NCBI GenBank assembly: GCA_021202895.1
Contig: JAJQCE010000005.1
Coordinates: forward strand, 17,489-81,488
Length of the DNA: 64,000 nt
Source of the DNA: Ruminococcus sp.
GTDB lineage: Bacteria; Bacillota; Clostridia; Oscillospirales; Ruminococcaceae
Reading direction: 5' to 3'
In this document: positions 1-8,705 of the stretch, piece by piece
Layout: the number at the start of each line of letters is the position of its first letter
How positions within the stretch are numbered: the first letter of the stretch is position 1
The notes under the pieces: generated by a model
Told to the model about the DNA's origin: nothing
Databases searched by the model: none
The model's input: only the letters and a program-made list of their open reading frames with translations
Made by a program: the position numbers and the translations under genes

Positions 1-1
1 G

Positions 2-442
2 CGTTCAGTGTGCGAATACATATGCTCGTCAAAGGGCTTAGGCTGCAAGACGTTGTTTGCTACACACTATCATGAGCTTATAGACCTTGAGGGACAGATC
101 AGAGGAGTTAAGAACTATTCTATTGCAGTTAAACGCAAGGGAAGCGACATAAGGTTTTTAAGAAAGATAGTTGAGGGCGGCGCAGACGACAGCTTTGGAA
201 TAGAGGTTGCGAAGCTTGCAGGGCTGCCTAACAGGATAATAGTCAGGGCAAAGGAGCTTCTCACGGAGATGGAGAAAGAGAGCTGCCGTGACAAAGCTGC
301 GGTTAAGGCGGCTTCGGATCAGATTTCCTTTTCGGCGATAAATGATGCTGTTATAAAGGACAAGCTTAGAGAAACAAACGTTGATGAAATGGACGATACG
401 GAGCTTAGGGAATTTGTTGAGGATCTGATGAAATATCTTTAA
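2..442 (+). CDS. mutS: DNA mismatch repair protein MutS, C-terminal fragment
   Basis: This is the last ~146 residues of MutS, the mismatch-recognition ATPase; the 5' end lies before the window and the frame is open from base 2. The fragment shows the THYHEL H-loop of the ABC-type ATPase domain, the DDSFGIEVAKLAG segment and the LPNRIIVRAKELL helix typical of the MutS C-terminus. The tail ends with an acidic helix. It is followed after 20 bp by mutL, the usual Firmicute order, so both repair proteins are probably co-transcribed. Nothing can be said about the mismatch-binding domain, which is outside the window. Confidence 0.95.
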   Translation, partial: RSVCEYICSSKGLGCKTLFATHYHELIDLEGQIRGVKNYSIAVKRKGSDIRFLRKIVEGGADDSFGIEVAKLAGLPNRIIVRAKELLTEMEKESCRDKAAVKAASDQISFSAINDAVIKDKLRETNVDEMDDTELREFVEDLMKYL

Positions 443-462
443 TTCGTAAGGTGGTGACAAAC

Positions 463-2715
463 ATGGCTGCTATAAATGTGCTTGACAAGTCGGTGTACGA
501 GCTTATTGCGGCAGGAGAGGTTATAGAAAGCCCTGCTTCGGTTATAAAGGAGCTTATTGAAAACTCAATTGACGCTAAGGCTTCAGCTATAACTGTTGAA
601 ATAAAAAACGGCGGAAAAACGCTTATGCGAGTTGCTGACAATGGAAGCGGAATAGAGCGTGACTATGTTCCCACTGCATTTTTGCGCCATGCTACAAGCA
701 AGGTGTCGCAAAAAAGAGATTTGGACAATATACAGACGCTCGGATTCAGAGGAGAGGCTCTGGCATCTGTCTGCGCTGTTTCGAGGGTTGAGGTGTTTAC
801 AAAGACACACGGGGATGAGCTTGGCACAAGGTATGAAATAGCGGCGGGAGAGGAGAAAAGTCTTGAGGCGGTAGGCTGTCCTGACGGGACTAGCGTTATT
901 GTAAGGGATTTGTTTTACAATGTTCCTGCACGGCTTAAATTTTTGAAAAGCGATTCGAGCGAAAGCAGCCGCATACAGGAAATGATGAACAGGCTTGCGG
1001 TTTCTCACCCTGAAATAAGTATAAAGCTTATAAGGGACAACAAGCAGGTGTTTGTGACGGCAGGCGATGGAAAGCTTTATTCGGCTGCATATTCAGTCTT
1101 GGGCAGAGATTTTGCAAATTCGCTTATACCTGTTGAGTACTATTTTGAAAACGGGCATATTGACGGATATATTTCAAAGCCCTTGACATCAAGACCTAAC
1201 AGAAAGAATCAGCTTTTCTTTGTAAATGGGCGCTATGTTCGTTCGCAGATATGCTCCCGCGCGCTTGAGGAGGCTTACCACAACAGCATTATGACAGGGA
1301 GATTTCCTCAGTGCGTTATAAATATTGCTATTTCTCCGAAGATGATGGACGTCAATGTTCACCCTGCAAAAACAGAGATACGTTTCAGTGACAATCAATA
1401 TATTTATGATGCTTTATATTTTGCGGTGAAGCAGGCACTTGAAAAAAAGGACGCTCCTACAGAGCTTAGGCTTGAGCCTGTCAGGCATTTTACTGATGAG
1501 GAGCTTTATCAAAAGCCGATTGAACCAAAGGCGGAGCAGATGGCTTTTAACACCTCGGTTTTGCAGCCTGTTAAAAGGGAAGAGGATAAAAGCGAGGATT
1601 TGTTTTTGAAATCTCTCGAGCCTGACGCTAGCGATCAGAAAAAAGCGCCCTGGGATGGTGTGCTTCAGCCTTTTATAAGCATGGATGACGATGTTGAGGA
1701 CGACAGCGTTGCCGGAAGATACAGAACCGCTCAAAGGAAAGCTAAAGAGGCGCAGAAAATTGAGGATCATGAAATTTTAGAGGCGATTTATAGAAGAAAG
1801 AATAATGAAAAAGCCTTGAAAGAAAAGGAAGCTGCTCAAAAGGAATCGGAAAATTTTGAAGCAGATTCAGATAAATCTAAGGAAAAATCCTTTATGGAAT
1901 TTTGCGATCTATATGAGGAGGCTCGCAAGAGGATTTTTGAGGAAGGTATGCCGATCGAGGGAGAAATGTCTGTGCCCGCCGAGTCTATTCAGGACGATGA
2001 AGCTTCAGACGATGAGGAATATTTTGAAGGCGAAAATGAAAATCCTGATTACGGCGATGTGTCACAGTTACGTTATATAAAGGAAGAGGATTTTGAGAAA
2101 AGAGCGGACTTGCCTATAGTCGCAGAATCGGAGCTTGAAGATGAGGCTTCTGTGCCGATTGTGGTAGGAGAGCTTTTCAAGACGTATATCGTGGCGCAGT
2201 GCGGCGATGATATGATACTTGTTGACAAGCACGCTGCACATGAGCGATATATATTTGAACAGATAAAGAATGACAGCAGGAATTTATCATCACAGCTGCT
2301 ACTTGAGCCGATAATGGTTATGCTTTCGTATGATGAGTACGATGCGATAGCCGCAAATCTTGACAAGGCGGAAAAGCTTGGCTTTATCATTGAGCCTGAT
2401 GTAGCGCCTAATATTGCGGTTTTGGGATTGCCGATGCTTTTAAAGGATGAAAATCCTACGGATATTTTAACTGAAATTTCACAAAAGCTTGCGATGAATG
2501 AGCGTGACCCTGCGCCGGAGCTTTACGATGATTTATACCACACTATGGCGTGCAAGGCGGCGATCAAGGCGCACGATGATTCTGATCCGTTGGAGCTTCA
2601 GAAGCTGGTCGAGTCGGTGTACAAGGAGGACATAAGATACTGTCCTCACGGCAGACCTGTTAAGATTGTTATGCCGAAAAGGGAGATTGAAAAGCAGTTC
2701 AAGCGGATAGTTTAA
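463..2715 (+). CDS. mutL: DNA mismatch repair protein MutL
   Basis: MutL couples MutS mismatch recognition to strand incision. The 750-residue protein has the GHKL ATPase motifs ENSIDAKAS (about residue 33), DNGSGI (about 60) and GFRGEAL (about 95) at the N-terminus. A long acidic, charged linker follows (about 320-560). The C-terminal dimerisation domain carries DKHAAHERYIFE (about 586) and CPHGRPV (about 727), the signature of the nicking-endonuclease type found in bacteria without MutH. I start it at ATG 463 because AAGGTGGTGA at 448-457 is its Shine-Dalgarno; a GTG at 451 lies inside that site. Confidence 0.96.
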   Translation: MAAINVLDKSVYELIAAGEVIESPASVIKELIENSIDAKASAITVEIKNGGKTLMRVADNGSGIERDYVPTAFLRHATSKVSQKRDLDNIQTLGFRGEALASVCAVSRVEVFTKTHGDELGTRYEIAAGEEKSLEAVGCPDGTSVIVRDLFYNVPARLKFLKSDSSESSRIQEMMNRLAVSHPEISIKLIRDNKQVFVTAGDGKLYSAAYSVLGRDFANSLIPVEYYFENGHIDGYISKPLTSRPNRKNQLFFVNGRYVRSQICSRALEEAYHNSIMTGRFPQCVINIAISPKMMDVNVHPAKTEIRFSDNQYIYDALYFAVKQALEKKDAPTELRLEPVRHFTDEELYQKPIEPKAEQMAFNTSVLQPVKREEDKSEDLFLKSLEPDASDQKKAPWDGVLQPFISMDDDVEDDSVAGRYRTAQRKAKEAQKIEDHEILEAIYRRKNNEKALKEKEAAQKESENFEADSDKSKEKSFMEFCDLYEEARKRIFEEGMPIEGEMSVPAESIQDDEASDDEEYFEGENENPDYGDVSQLRYIKEEDFEKRADLPIVAESELEDEASVPIVVGELFKTYIVAQCGDDMILVDKHAAHERYIFEQIKNDSRNLSSQLLLEPIMVMLSYDEYDAIAANLDKAEKLGFIIEPDVAPNIAVLGLPMLLKDENPTDILTEISQKLAMNERDPAPELYDDLYHTMACKAAIKAHDDSDPLELQKLVESVYKEDIRYCPHGRPVKIVMPKREIEKQFKRIV

Positions 2716-2727
2716 GGAGGAAAGTCT

Positions 2728-3696
2728 GTGAGTGAGCTGAAAAAAATACCGCTTCTTGTTGTGTGCGGTCCTACGGCTTCAGGAAAAAGCTCACTTGCGG
2801 TGGAGCTGGCTAAGCTCTATAACGGCGAGGTGATTTCAGCCGATTCTATGCAGATTTACAGTGAGTTTTCGGTGATTACCGCAAGGACGACTGAAGCGCA
2901 GATGCAGGGTGTGCCGCATTGGCTCATGGGATTTCTTTCACCGTCTGAGAGCTTTTCTGTGGCTGAATACGCAGTGCTAGCAAGAGAGAAAATCGCAGAT
3001 ATTTATTCAAGAGGTAGGCTGCCTATAATGTGCGGAGGAACGGGGCTTTATATAAGCTCTGTAGTCAACAATGTGCTTTTTGACGATAACGGTGCGGACG
3101 TGAAACGGCGGCGTGAGCTTGAGGAGTATGCGAGGCTTAACGGCAGGCACGCTTTGTGGGAAAGGCTGAATACGCTCGATCCTGAATCGGCTGAGAATAT
3201 TCACGAGAACAATGTTGTCAGAGTGGTCAGAGCGATTGAGGTTTGTGAGCGCATGGGTATGCCGTTTTCACAGGTCAAAAAGCTTAATATGCGTGAGGAA
3301 TCTCCGTATGAGAGCCTTATTCTGAAAATTGATTTTCGTGACAGGGACGAGCTTTACAGGAGAATTGATGAAAGAGTAGATGAAATGCTTGAAAATGGCA
3401 TGGTGGAAGAGGCACAGAGGATTTTTGAGAGCGAATATTCCGCCACGGCTTGTCAGGCGATAGGGTACAAGGAGCTTATTCCGTACTTAAAGGGCGAGGC
3501 TGAGCTTGACGAATGTGTCGAAATTATTAAGAAAGAAACCAGGCACTACGCAAAAAGACAGCTCACATGGTTTCGCAGAATGGAAAATGCTGTGACAATA
3601 TATGCAGAAAATGAAAATGATAAAAAAATTTTTTTTGAAAATGTTCAAAAAGCTATAGCCAAATCGAAAATTTTATGCTATAATAGAAAGGAATGA
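2728..3696 (+). CDS. miaA: tRNA dimethylallyltransferase MiaA
   Basis: MiaA transfers a dimethylallyl group to A37 of tRNAs that read codons starting with U. The 322-residue protein has the P-loop GPTASGKSS at about residue 14, the SADSMQIY substrate segment, the tRNA-contacting GGTGLYI and the C-terminal KRQLTWFRR. The start is GTG, with AAGGAGG eight bases upstream. It follows mutL by 12 bp and precedes hfq, the mutS-mutL-miaA-hfq order known from many bacteria. The last codons run into an AT-rich stretch holding a promoter for hfq. Confidence 0.96.
   Translation: MSELKKIPLLVVCGPTASGKSSLAVELAKLYNGEVISADSMQIYSEFSVITARTTEAQMQGVPHWLMGFLSPSESFSVAEYAVLAREKIADIYSRGRLPIMCGGTGLYISSVVNNVLFDDNGADVKRRRELEEYARLNGRHALWERLNTLDPESAENIHENNVVRVVRAIEVCERMGMPFSQVKKLNMREESPYESLILKIDFRDRDELYRRIDERVDEMLENGMVEEAQRIFESEYSATACQAIGYKELIPYLKGEAELDECVEIIKKETRHYAKRQLTWFRRMENAVTIYAENENDKKIFFENVQKAIAKSKILCYNRKE
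3676..3684 (+). promoter_or_regulatory. Extended -10 promoter for hfq
   Basis: TGCTATAAT at 3676-3684 is a perfect extended -10 box (TG-N-TATAAT) inside the last codons of miaA. The -35 position holds only a poor match, as is common for extended -10 promoters. It would give hfq its own transcript about 70 bp upstream of its start. Confidence 0.5.
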
Positions 3697-3758
3697 GGAC
3701 GAGTGATGTCCTCAAATTGGAAAAAACAACAAAATGTAAAAAACAGGAGTGCTAAAAA

Positions 3759-3998
3759 ATGAACAAAAGTTTAAATTTGCAGGACGTATTTCTTAATCAG
3801 GCTAGAAAGGAAAAGATTCTAGTGACAATGATACTGGTGAACGGATACCAATTCAAGGGAATAATAAAAGGATTTGACAATTATGTTGTTATCATAGAAT
3901 GTGACGGAAAGCAGAATGTGGTGTATAAGCACGCAATTTCAACATTTATTCCGTTACATCCGATAAGCATTTTTGATGCGGCAGCTGAGGAAATATAA
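3759..3998 (+). CDS. hfq: RNA chaperone Hfq
   Basis: Hfq is an Sm-like hexameric RNA chaperone that binds small RNAs and mRNAs. The 79-residue protein has the Sm1 region ([27 protein letters not shown]) and the Sm2 YKHAIST motif, with almost no C-terminal extension, typical of Clostridia. The proximal-face Gln (NLQD) and Sm2 KH pair are present. CAGGAG lies upstream of the ATG. The extended -10 box in miaA is the likely promoter, with read-through from mutSL-miaA also possible. Confidence 0.96.
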   Translation: MNKSLNLQDVFLNQARKEKILVTMILVNGYQFKGIIKGFDNYVVIIECDGKQNVVYKHAISTFIPLHPISIFDAAAEEI

Positions 3999-4032
3999 TT
4001 GACAAAGGAATGGAAAGGAAAGAGCTTAGGCT

Positions 4033-5325
4033 ATGAAATCCAGTCTTTTTAACAAGATTACAACATCTGTACTTTCCTTGTTTATTGTATTGCTTGTTTT
4101 TGCGATGATCGGCAGTCAGCTTTACAGCTATGTGACCGATAGCCATGACACGCAGGATGCGGTTTTATGCACTATTGACGATTATATAAGCTTTGAGGGA
4201 GTTATAATTCGTGATGAAACGGTTGTAAGCTATGATGTCGGTGAAAATGTCATAAGCTACACCTATTCGGACGGCTCTAAGGTTTCTGAAGGCGATACTA
4301 TTGCGCAGATTTATTCATCGCAGGAGGCGGCGATTGCGCAGCAGCGGATAGAGCAGATTAACGATGAGATTGAGTGTCTTGAACGTGCGCAGAGTCCAGG
4401 AACTACAGATTATGTACAGCCAGAATCGATAAGCAGCAAAATAGACGATTATTACAGGCAGGTTATATCGGCTGTGAATGAGGGCGACTATAAGACGGTC
4501 ACAGATACAAAGGACAATATGCTGCTTGTTATGAACATATACAATATCATATCGGGAATTTCAAGCGACTACAATGATAAGATTTCCCAGCTTAGTGCGG
4601 AAGCTTTGCAGCTTGGATCACAGTATCCTAGCGCTGTGGGTTCTGTTACGGCAGAAGCTGTAGGATATTTTGTTTCCTACTGTGACGGATACGAGCAGAC
4701 GCTTGACAAGGAGTCGGCACTTACACTTTCGCAGTCTGATGTTGAGGATATAATAGCCTCTCAGGACGAAAAGGCGGAGTCGGTTTCCAGCACTGCGATA
4801 GGCAAAATGTTTGAAAGCTACAGCTGCTACATTGTCGGAGTTGTTGACACAGATTCAAGAATAGCGGAGGATGCTTCACTTGAGCTTTCGGTAGCACTGT
4901 CGGACACTGTATATGATGTTGATGTAGTAAGTGTAAGCAGTGGCGATGAAGAGGGCAAATCGGTAGTGGTTATGTCCTGCGAAACGCTTGACGAAGCGCT
5001 TGTAGCACAGCGCGTGCAATCGATGCAGCTTATCTTTGGAGAGTACACGGGACTTAAGGTGCCGAGAAGTGCTATAAGATTTCAAGGAGAGCAAAAGGGC
5101 GTTTATGTGATTTTAGGCGAGGATATTACCTTTAAGAAGATAGACGTTATTTATGAAGGAGATTCTGACGAGGGAGAGGATTTTGTGCTTTCTGACAACA
5201 CGTCAGATGAAAGCTATCTTTTACTTTATGATCAGATATTACTTGAGGTGGTGAGCGAGGACGATGTGCAGTCAGGCAGCAAATCCGATGATGAGTCAGG
5301 TTTGTCAGAATCTGGAGAGGATTAG
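4033..5325 (+). CDS. HlyD-like membrane-anchored protein of unknown role
   Basis: A 430-residue protein with one N-terminal membrane segment (about residues 12-35, LSLFIVLLVFAMIGSQLYSY) and a large outside part. Residues about 45-100 (FEGVIIRDETVV... GSKVSEGDTIAQIY) resemble the lipoyl/barrel-sandwich half of membrane-fusion (HlyD) proteins, followed by a helical region starting EAAIAQQRIEQINDEIECL. The C-terminus is an acidic Ser/Asp-rich tail. No ABC or RND transporter gene adjoins it. It sits between hfq and yggS-sepF, so a role in envelope or division is possible, but that is inference from position. RBS AGGAAAGAG is nine bases before the ATG. Confidence 0.75.
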   Translation: MKSSLFNKITTSVLSLFIVLLVFAMIGSQLYSYVTDSHDTQDAVLCTIDDYISFEGVIIRDETVVSYDVGENVISYTYSDGSKVSEGDTIAQIYSSQEAAIAQQRIEQINDEIECLERAQSPGTTDYVQPESISSKIDDYYRQVISAVNEGDYKTVTDTKDNMLLVMNIYNIISGISSDYNDKISQLSAEALQLGSQYPSAVGSVTAEAVGYFVSYCDGYEQTLDKESALTLSQSDVEDIIASQDEKAESVSSTAIGKMFESYSCYIVGVVDTDSRIAEDASLELSVALSDTVYDVDVVSVSSGDEEGKSVVVMSCETLDEALVAQRVQSMQLIFGEYTGLKVPRSAIRFQGEQKGVYVILGEDITFKKIDVIYEGDSDEGEDFVLSDNTSDESYLLLYDQILLEVVSEDDVQSGSKSDDESGLSESGED

Positions 5326-5986
5326 GTACAACGTTGAAAATGCGAGGACAAAGTACCGAAGCGTCAATGAAAAAATTGACATTATGGCTGTGACGAAAAC
5401 GGTGGACACCGAGAAAATTAATTTTGCTGTGGAAAGTGGGATAACGCTTTTAGGAGAAAACCGAGTGCAGGAGTTTTTGTCGAAAAAGGACGAGTATCTC
5501 CTGGAGGCACAGGTGCATTTTATCGGGCATCTTCAGACCAATAAGGTAAAGTACATAATTAACGAGGTGACGATGATTCAGTCGGTTGACAGCGTAAGAC
5601 TTATCTCGGAAATTAATAGGCAGGCTGAAAAAAACGGCAGGATCATGGATATACTGCTTGAGGTCAACATAGGCTTAGAGCAGAGCAAAAGCGGTGTGTC
5701 GGCTCAAAAGCTTAAGGAGCTTGCGCTTCAGGCGGCGGAGTATAAAAATGTTCACGTCAGAGGGCTTATGGCGATACCTCCCATAGGAGCGGACGAGTCG
5801 CTGTATGCTGAGATGAACGAGCTGTATCACAAGCTTGATGAATCAAATATTGACGGAATAGATATGGATATTTTATCAATGGGAATGTCAGGAGATTATG
5901 AGCTTGCAATAAAGCACGGCTCTAATCTTGTGAGAATAGGAACAGGGCTTTTCGGAGCCAGAAACTATAATATTACGGAGGGGTAA
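5291..5986 (+). CDS. yggS: YggS/PROSC family PLP-binding protein
   Basis: This is a pyridoxal-phosphate homeostasis protein, a single-domain alanine-racemase-like fold without known catalysis. The PLP lysine is in MAVTKTV near residue 27, and the family motifs LLGENRVQEF, HFIGHLQTNKVK and SMGMSGDYELAI are all present. The length of about 231 residues is normal. The start is ATG 5291 (or 5288), inside the last 35 bp of the preceding gene. The Shine-Dalgarno is weak, so it is probably translationally coupled. It opens the yggS-sepF-ylmH-divIVA cluster seen across Firmicutes. Confidence 0.93.
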   Translation: MSQVCQNLERIRYNVENARTKYRSVNEKIDIMAVTKTVDTEKINFAVESGITLLGENRVQEFLSKKDEYLLEAQVHFIGHLQTNKVKYIINEVTMIQSVDSVRLISEINRQAEKNGRIMDILLEVNIGLEQSKSGVSAQKLKELALQAAEYKNVHVRGLMAIPPIGADESLYAEMNELYHKLDESNIDGIDMDILSMGMSGDYELAIKHGSNLVRIGTGLFGARNYNITEG

Positions 5987-5991
5987 TAGAT

Positions 5992-6543
5992 ATGGGCGTT
6001 ATGAACGGGTTTAAGAGTTTGTTTTTTGGCGAGGAGGAAATTGAGGCGGAGGAATACGCACAGTATCGTCCTCAGCAACAGCCGACGCAGGCGGCAGTTC
6101 CAAGAGCGGAATTTGCTGCAGCAGAGCAGCCTGTTCAGAAAACAACGGAAAAATCTCAGACTCGCAGACAATCGCAGCAGAGTACGAAAACAAATTCGTA
6201 CAGTACGCTTAATTCAGGTGCAGAAAGAGGGAGTGGAGTGCATATGGATACGATGGATCAGTCTTCCTTTGATTTGGTTTTGGCAAGACCAAACGGCTTC
6301 AAGGAGGTTGAAAAAATAGGCACTGACGTCAACGAGGGAAAGACTGTAGTGCTTAATCTGGAGCTTGTAAAGCAGGAGGATTCGACTAGGATTCTGGACT
6401 TTCTGTGGGGAGTTGCGTTTGCAAACAACGATGAAATAAAGATGCTTGCGCAAAAAACCTATGCGATAATTCCGCAGAAGGTGCATTATTTCTCAAATGT
6501 TGATCTTGCGACAGAGCTTGAAAATAACGGATATAATTTCTGA
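5992..6543 (+). CDS. sepF: Cell division protein SepF
   Basis: SepF anchors FtsZ to the membrane and bundles its filaments. The 183-residue protein has a short N-terminal amphipathic segment (MGVMNGFKSLFFGEEE), a Gln/Ser-rich linker to about residue 85, and the SepF core (ARPNGFKEVEKIG, LNLELVKQEDSTRILDFL, AQKTYAIIPQKVHY). RBS GGAGGGG ends nine bases before the ATG. A second ATG at 6244 is preceded by GGGAGTGGAG and would give the core without its membrane helix; see findings. The stop overlaps the ylmH start (TGATG). Confidence 0.95.
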   Translation: MGVMNGFKSLFFGEEEIEAEEYAQYRPQQQPTQAAVPRAEFAAAEQPVQKTTEKSQTRRQSQQSTKTNSYSTLNSGAERGSGVHMDTMDQSSFDLVLARPNGFKEVEKIGTDVNEGKTVVLNLELVKQEDSTRILDFLWGVAFANNDEIKMLAQKTYAIIPQKVHYFSNVDLATELENNGYNF

Positions 6544-7325
6544 TGAAAAGCAAGCGGCTTGCTTTTATGGGAAGCTTGTCTTATGATGAAAAAATATTCG
6601 TTTCAATGATTTACGACAGAATCATTGCGGCGCAGGAGAATTTTAAATCGGGATACACCTTTTTTCTCGGAGAAGAAAAGCTTAGGCTTGCCGAACAGAC
6701 TGCTGCGGCTATGAGCTTTGAGAGCTTTATGCTTTACGGCGGATATGATGAGGCTCAGCGGGTTATCATGGGAATATTTCCGAGTGGGGACAAGCCTGAC
6801 AAGGCTGATTTTCCGATAAAGGCTCTTAAGCTTAGCTTTCGCAAGGGCGGCGGATTGACGCACAGAGATTTTTTAGGTGCTATTTTATCGCTTGGGATTG
6901 AAAGAGATACTATCGGCGATATAAATGTCGGCGATGACTGTGCATATGTCTTTGCTCATGAAACGGCGGCTTGTCAGATTTTGCTTGAGCTTAATCGTGT
7001 GGGAAGAGAAAGCGTTTCGGTAAGCGAGGATTTTGCCCTTGAACAGATGCCTGGACGCAGGTTTGAAAGCATAAGCGGCACGCTTTCTTCGTTTAGAATT
7101 GACAGTGTGGTTTCACTTGCTTTAAAATGCTCGCGTAAGAAAGCGCAGGAGCTTGTTGAAGCCGGGCTTGTTTCGATTAACGGCAGAGTGGTTTGCAAAG
7201 TCAGTGCCAAAGTAAACGAATCGGACAGCTTTTCTGTGCGAGGGCACGGGAAATTTATACTTGACGAAATAGGAAAAACGACGAAAAAGGAAAGAACCTT
7301 TATAGGGTTGAAAAAATTCATATAG
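6543..7325 (+). CDS. ylmH: YlmH family S4-domain RNA-binding protein
   Basis: A 260-residue protein with the YlmH N-terminal fold (GGYDEAQRVIMGIFP, REDFLGAILSLGIER-like segment at GAILSLGIERDTIGDI) and a C-terminal S4 RNA-binding domain (about residues 182-240, SLALKCSRKKAQELVEAGLV... INGRVV). YlmH proteins bind ribosome-associated RNA and act with DivIVA and SepF gene neighbours; recent work on homologues points to rescue of stalled nascent chains. The start ATG overlaps the sepF stop by one base, giving tight coupling. Confidence 0.92.
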   Translation: MKSKRLAFMGSLSYDEKIFVSMIYDRIIAAQENFKSGYTFFLGEEKLRLAEQTAAAMSFESFMLYGGYDEAQRVIMGIFPSGDKPDKADFPIKALKLSFRKGGGLTHRDFLGAILSLGIERDTIGDINVGDDCAYVFAHETAACQILLELNRVGRESVSVSEDFALEQMPGRRFESISGTLSSFRIDSVVSLALKCSRKKAQELVEAGLVSINGRVVCKVSAKVNESDSFSVRGHGKFILDEIGKTTKKERTFIGLKKFI

Positions 7326-7338
7326 GAGGCATTTTATT

Positions 7339-8094
7339 ATGTTGGAAGCGGATAAGATTAGAAACAAGAGATTCAGCACTGTTAAGAACGGGTGCAATCC
7401 TGCCGAGGTATCCTCCTTTTTGGCGGAGCTTGCGGATGAAATTGAATCTCTTAGTGTATCAAATGCCGAAAACGAGGAAAAAATCGTTAAGCTTGTTGAG
7501 AAGATAAACGAGTACAGAGAGGACGAGGACGCTATCAAGGCGGCGATGATCTATGCTCAAAAGGAATCCAACAAGCTTATTAACAACGCAAAAGCTAAGG
7601 CTCGCGATATGATAGAGTCGGCAAAGACTGAACAGGTGCGCCTTTCTGAGCAGAGTGCGGCGGAGTGCGAACAGATTATCGAGGAGCATAAGGCTAACTG
7701 CGCTGAAATAATCAAACAGCAGACTGAGCAGACTCAGGAGGATATACTTGCGATTCAGGAAAATTATGAGGCTGAAAAGGCTTCGCTTGAGAAGCTAAAG
7801 GCTGAGGTGACATATTTCAAGGCGCAGCTGACAGAATTGTATTCACAGCAGCTTGCGCTTATAGTTCAGCTGCCGCAGATGACGAATGAGGAGCTTGACG
7901 AGTATGAGGAAAAGTACGGCGAGAAAGAATATGAGGACGAAATTGATGAGGAGCAGGAGGTTCAAAAGCTTGCCGAGCAGGAAAGAATTGCCGAGCAGGA
8001 GCATATAGAAAAGGTTTTGAACACAGCTTCCTTTGAGCCGATTATACCGAAGCCAGATTCATCTGATTTGCAGTTTGGAAAAAATACAAAGTAA
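7339..8094 (+). CDS. DivIVA-domain protein
   Basis: A 251-residue coiled-coil protein beginning with the DivIVA/GpsB-type N-terminal segment (LEADKIRNKRFSTVKNGCNP, AEVSSFLAELADEIE). A continuous Glu/Lys/Gln-rich coiled coil runs to about residue 185 and an acidic tail follows. DivIVA proteins sense negative membrane curvature at poles and septa. Here the position after yggS-sepF-ylmH supports a division or polar scaffold role. RBS TAGGAGG sits nine bases ahead of the ATG. Confidence 0.88.
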   Translation: MLEADKIRNKRFSTVKNGCNPAEVSSFLAELADEIESLSVSNAENEEKIVKLVEKINEYREDEDAIKAAMIYAQKESNKLINNAKAKARDMIESAKTEQVRLSEQSAAECEQIIEEHKANCAEIIKQQTEQTQEDILAIQENYEAEKASLEKLKAEVTYFKAQLTELYSQQLALIVQLPQMTNEELDEYEEKYGEKEYEDEIDEEQEVQKLAEQERIAEQEHIEKVLNTASFEPIIPKPDSSDLQFGKNTK

Positions 8095-8129
8095 TTGATA
8101 TGAAAATCGCTTAGAGGAAATTAGTAAAT

Positions 8130-8705
8130 ATGTTTATTGCTTGTCTACTTATAGCAGCTTTTGCGGCTGCGGCAGACCAGCTTATTAAGCTTGTCGTTGT
8201 TGAAAAAATTGCTATGTATCAAACCATAGAGCTTGTACCAAATATTTTAAGTCTGACGCAGATTCGCAACACAGGCGCCGCTTGGAGCATCATGGAGGGG
8301 CAGACGTGGTTTCTGATTGCGCTGCCTGTTCTCATTGTTGCTCTGGCGCTTGCTTATATTTTTTTAAACAGGAAGGAAAAAAAACTGCCGCTTTTTTCTC
8401 TTGCTCTTGTAATGGGCGGCGGTATAGGAAATCTTATCGACAGAATCAAACTAGGCGAGGTTGTAGATTATATCAAGCTTGATTTTATTGATTTTCCTAT
8501 CTTTAATTTTGCGGATATGTGCGTGGTTGTCGGAGCGATTTTGTTCTGTGTTTGTCTTGCTGTTTTTGACGAGTCCAAAAAAGTGGACAGAAATAAAGAG
8601 AGTGAAAATAGCGACGACAAAGTGACTGATACCAAAGCGCAAGCGCATGAATTAAACGACGGTGGAAATTCGCAGGACGAAAACGATGGACGAGCAGAGG
8701 TTTGA
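8130..8705 (+). CDS. lspA: Lipoprotein signal peptidase (SPase II)
   Basis: LspA is the membrane aspartyl protease that removes signal peptides from diacylated prolipoproteins. The 191-residue protein has four hydrophobic segments and the two catalytic-Asp motifs: GNLIDRI with VVDYI, and NFADMCVV (about residue 128). A hydrophilic tail of roughly 40 residues after the last membrane segment is longer than usual. The tail's DNA overlaps the start of the next gene by 20 bp. A purine-rich AGAGGAAA lies about ten bases before the ATG. Confidence 0.95.
   Translation: MFIACLLIAAFAAAADQLIKLVVVEKIAMYQTIELVPNILSLTQIRNTGAAWSIMEGQTWFLIALPVLIVALALAYIFLNRKEKKLPLFSLALVMGGGIGNLIDRIKLGEVVDYIKLDFIDFPIFNFADMCVVVGAILFCVCLAVFDESKKVDRNKESENSDDKVTDTKAQAHELNDGGNSQDENDGRAEV

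Noticed and set aside
583..1008. Long open frame on the minus strand inside mutL
   Set aside because: It is a shadow of the mutL coding frame with no Shine-Dalgarno and no recognisable motif; the plus-strand gene is certain.
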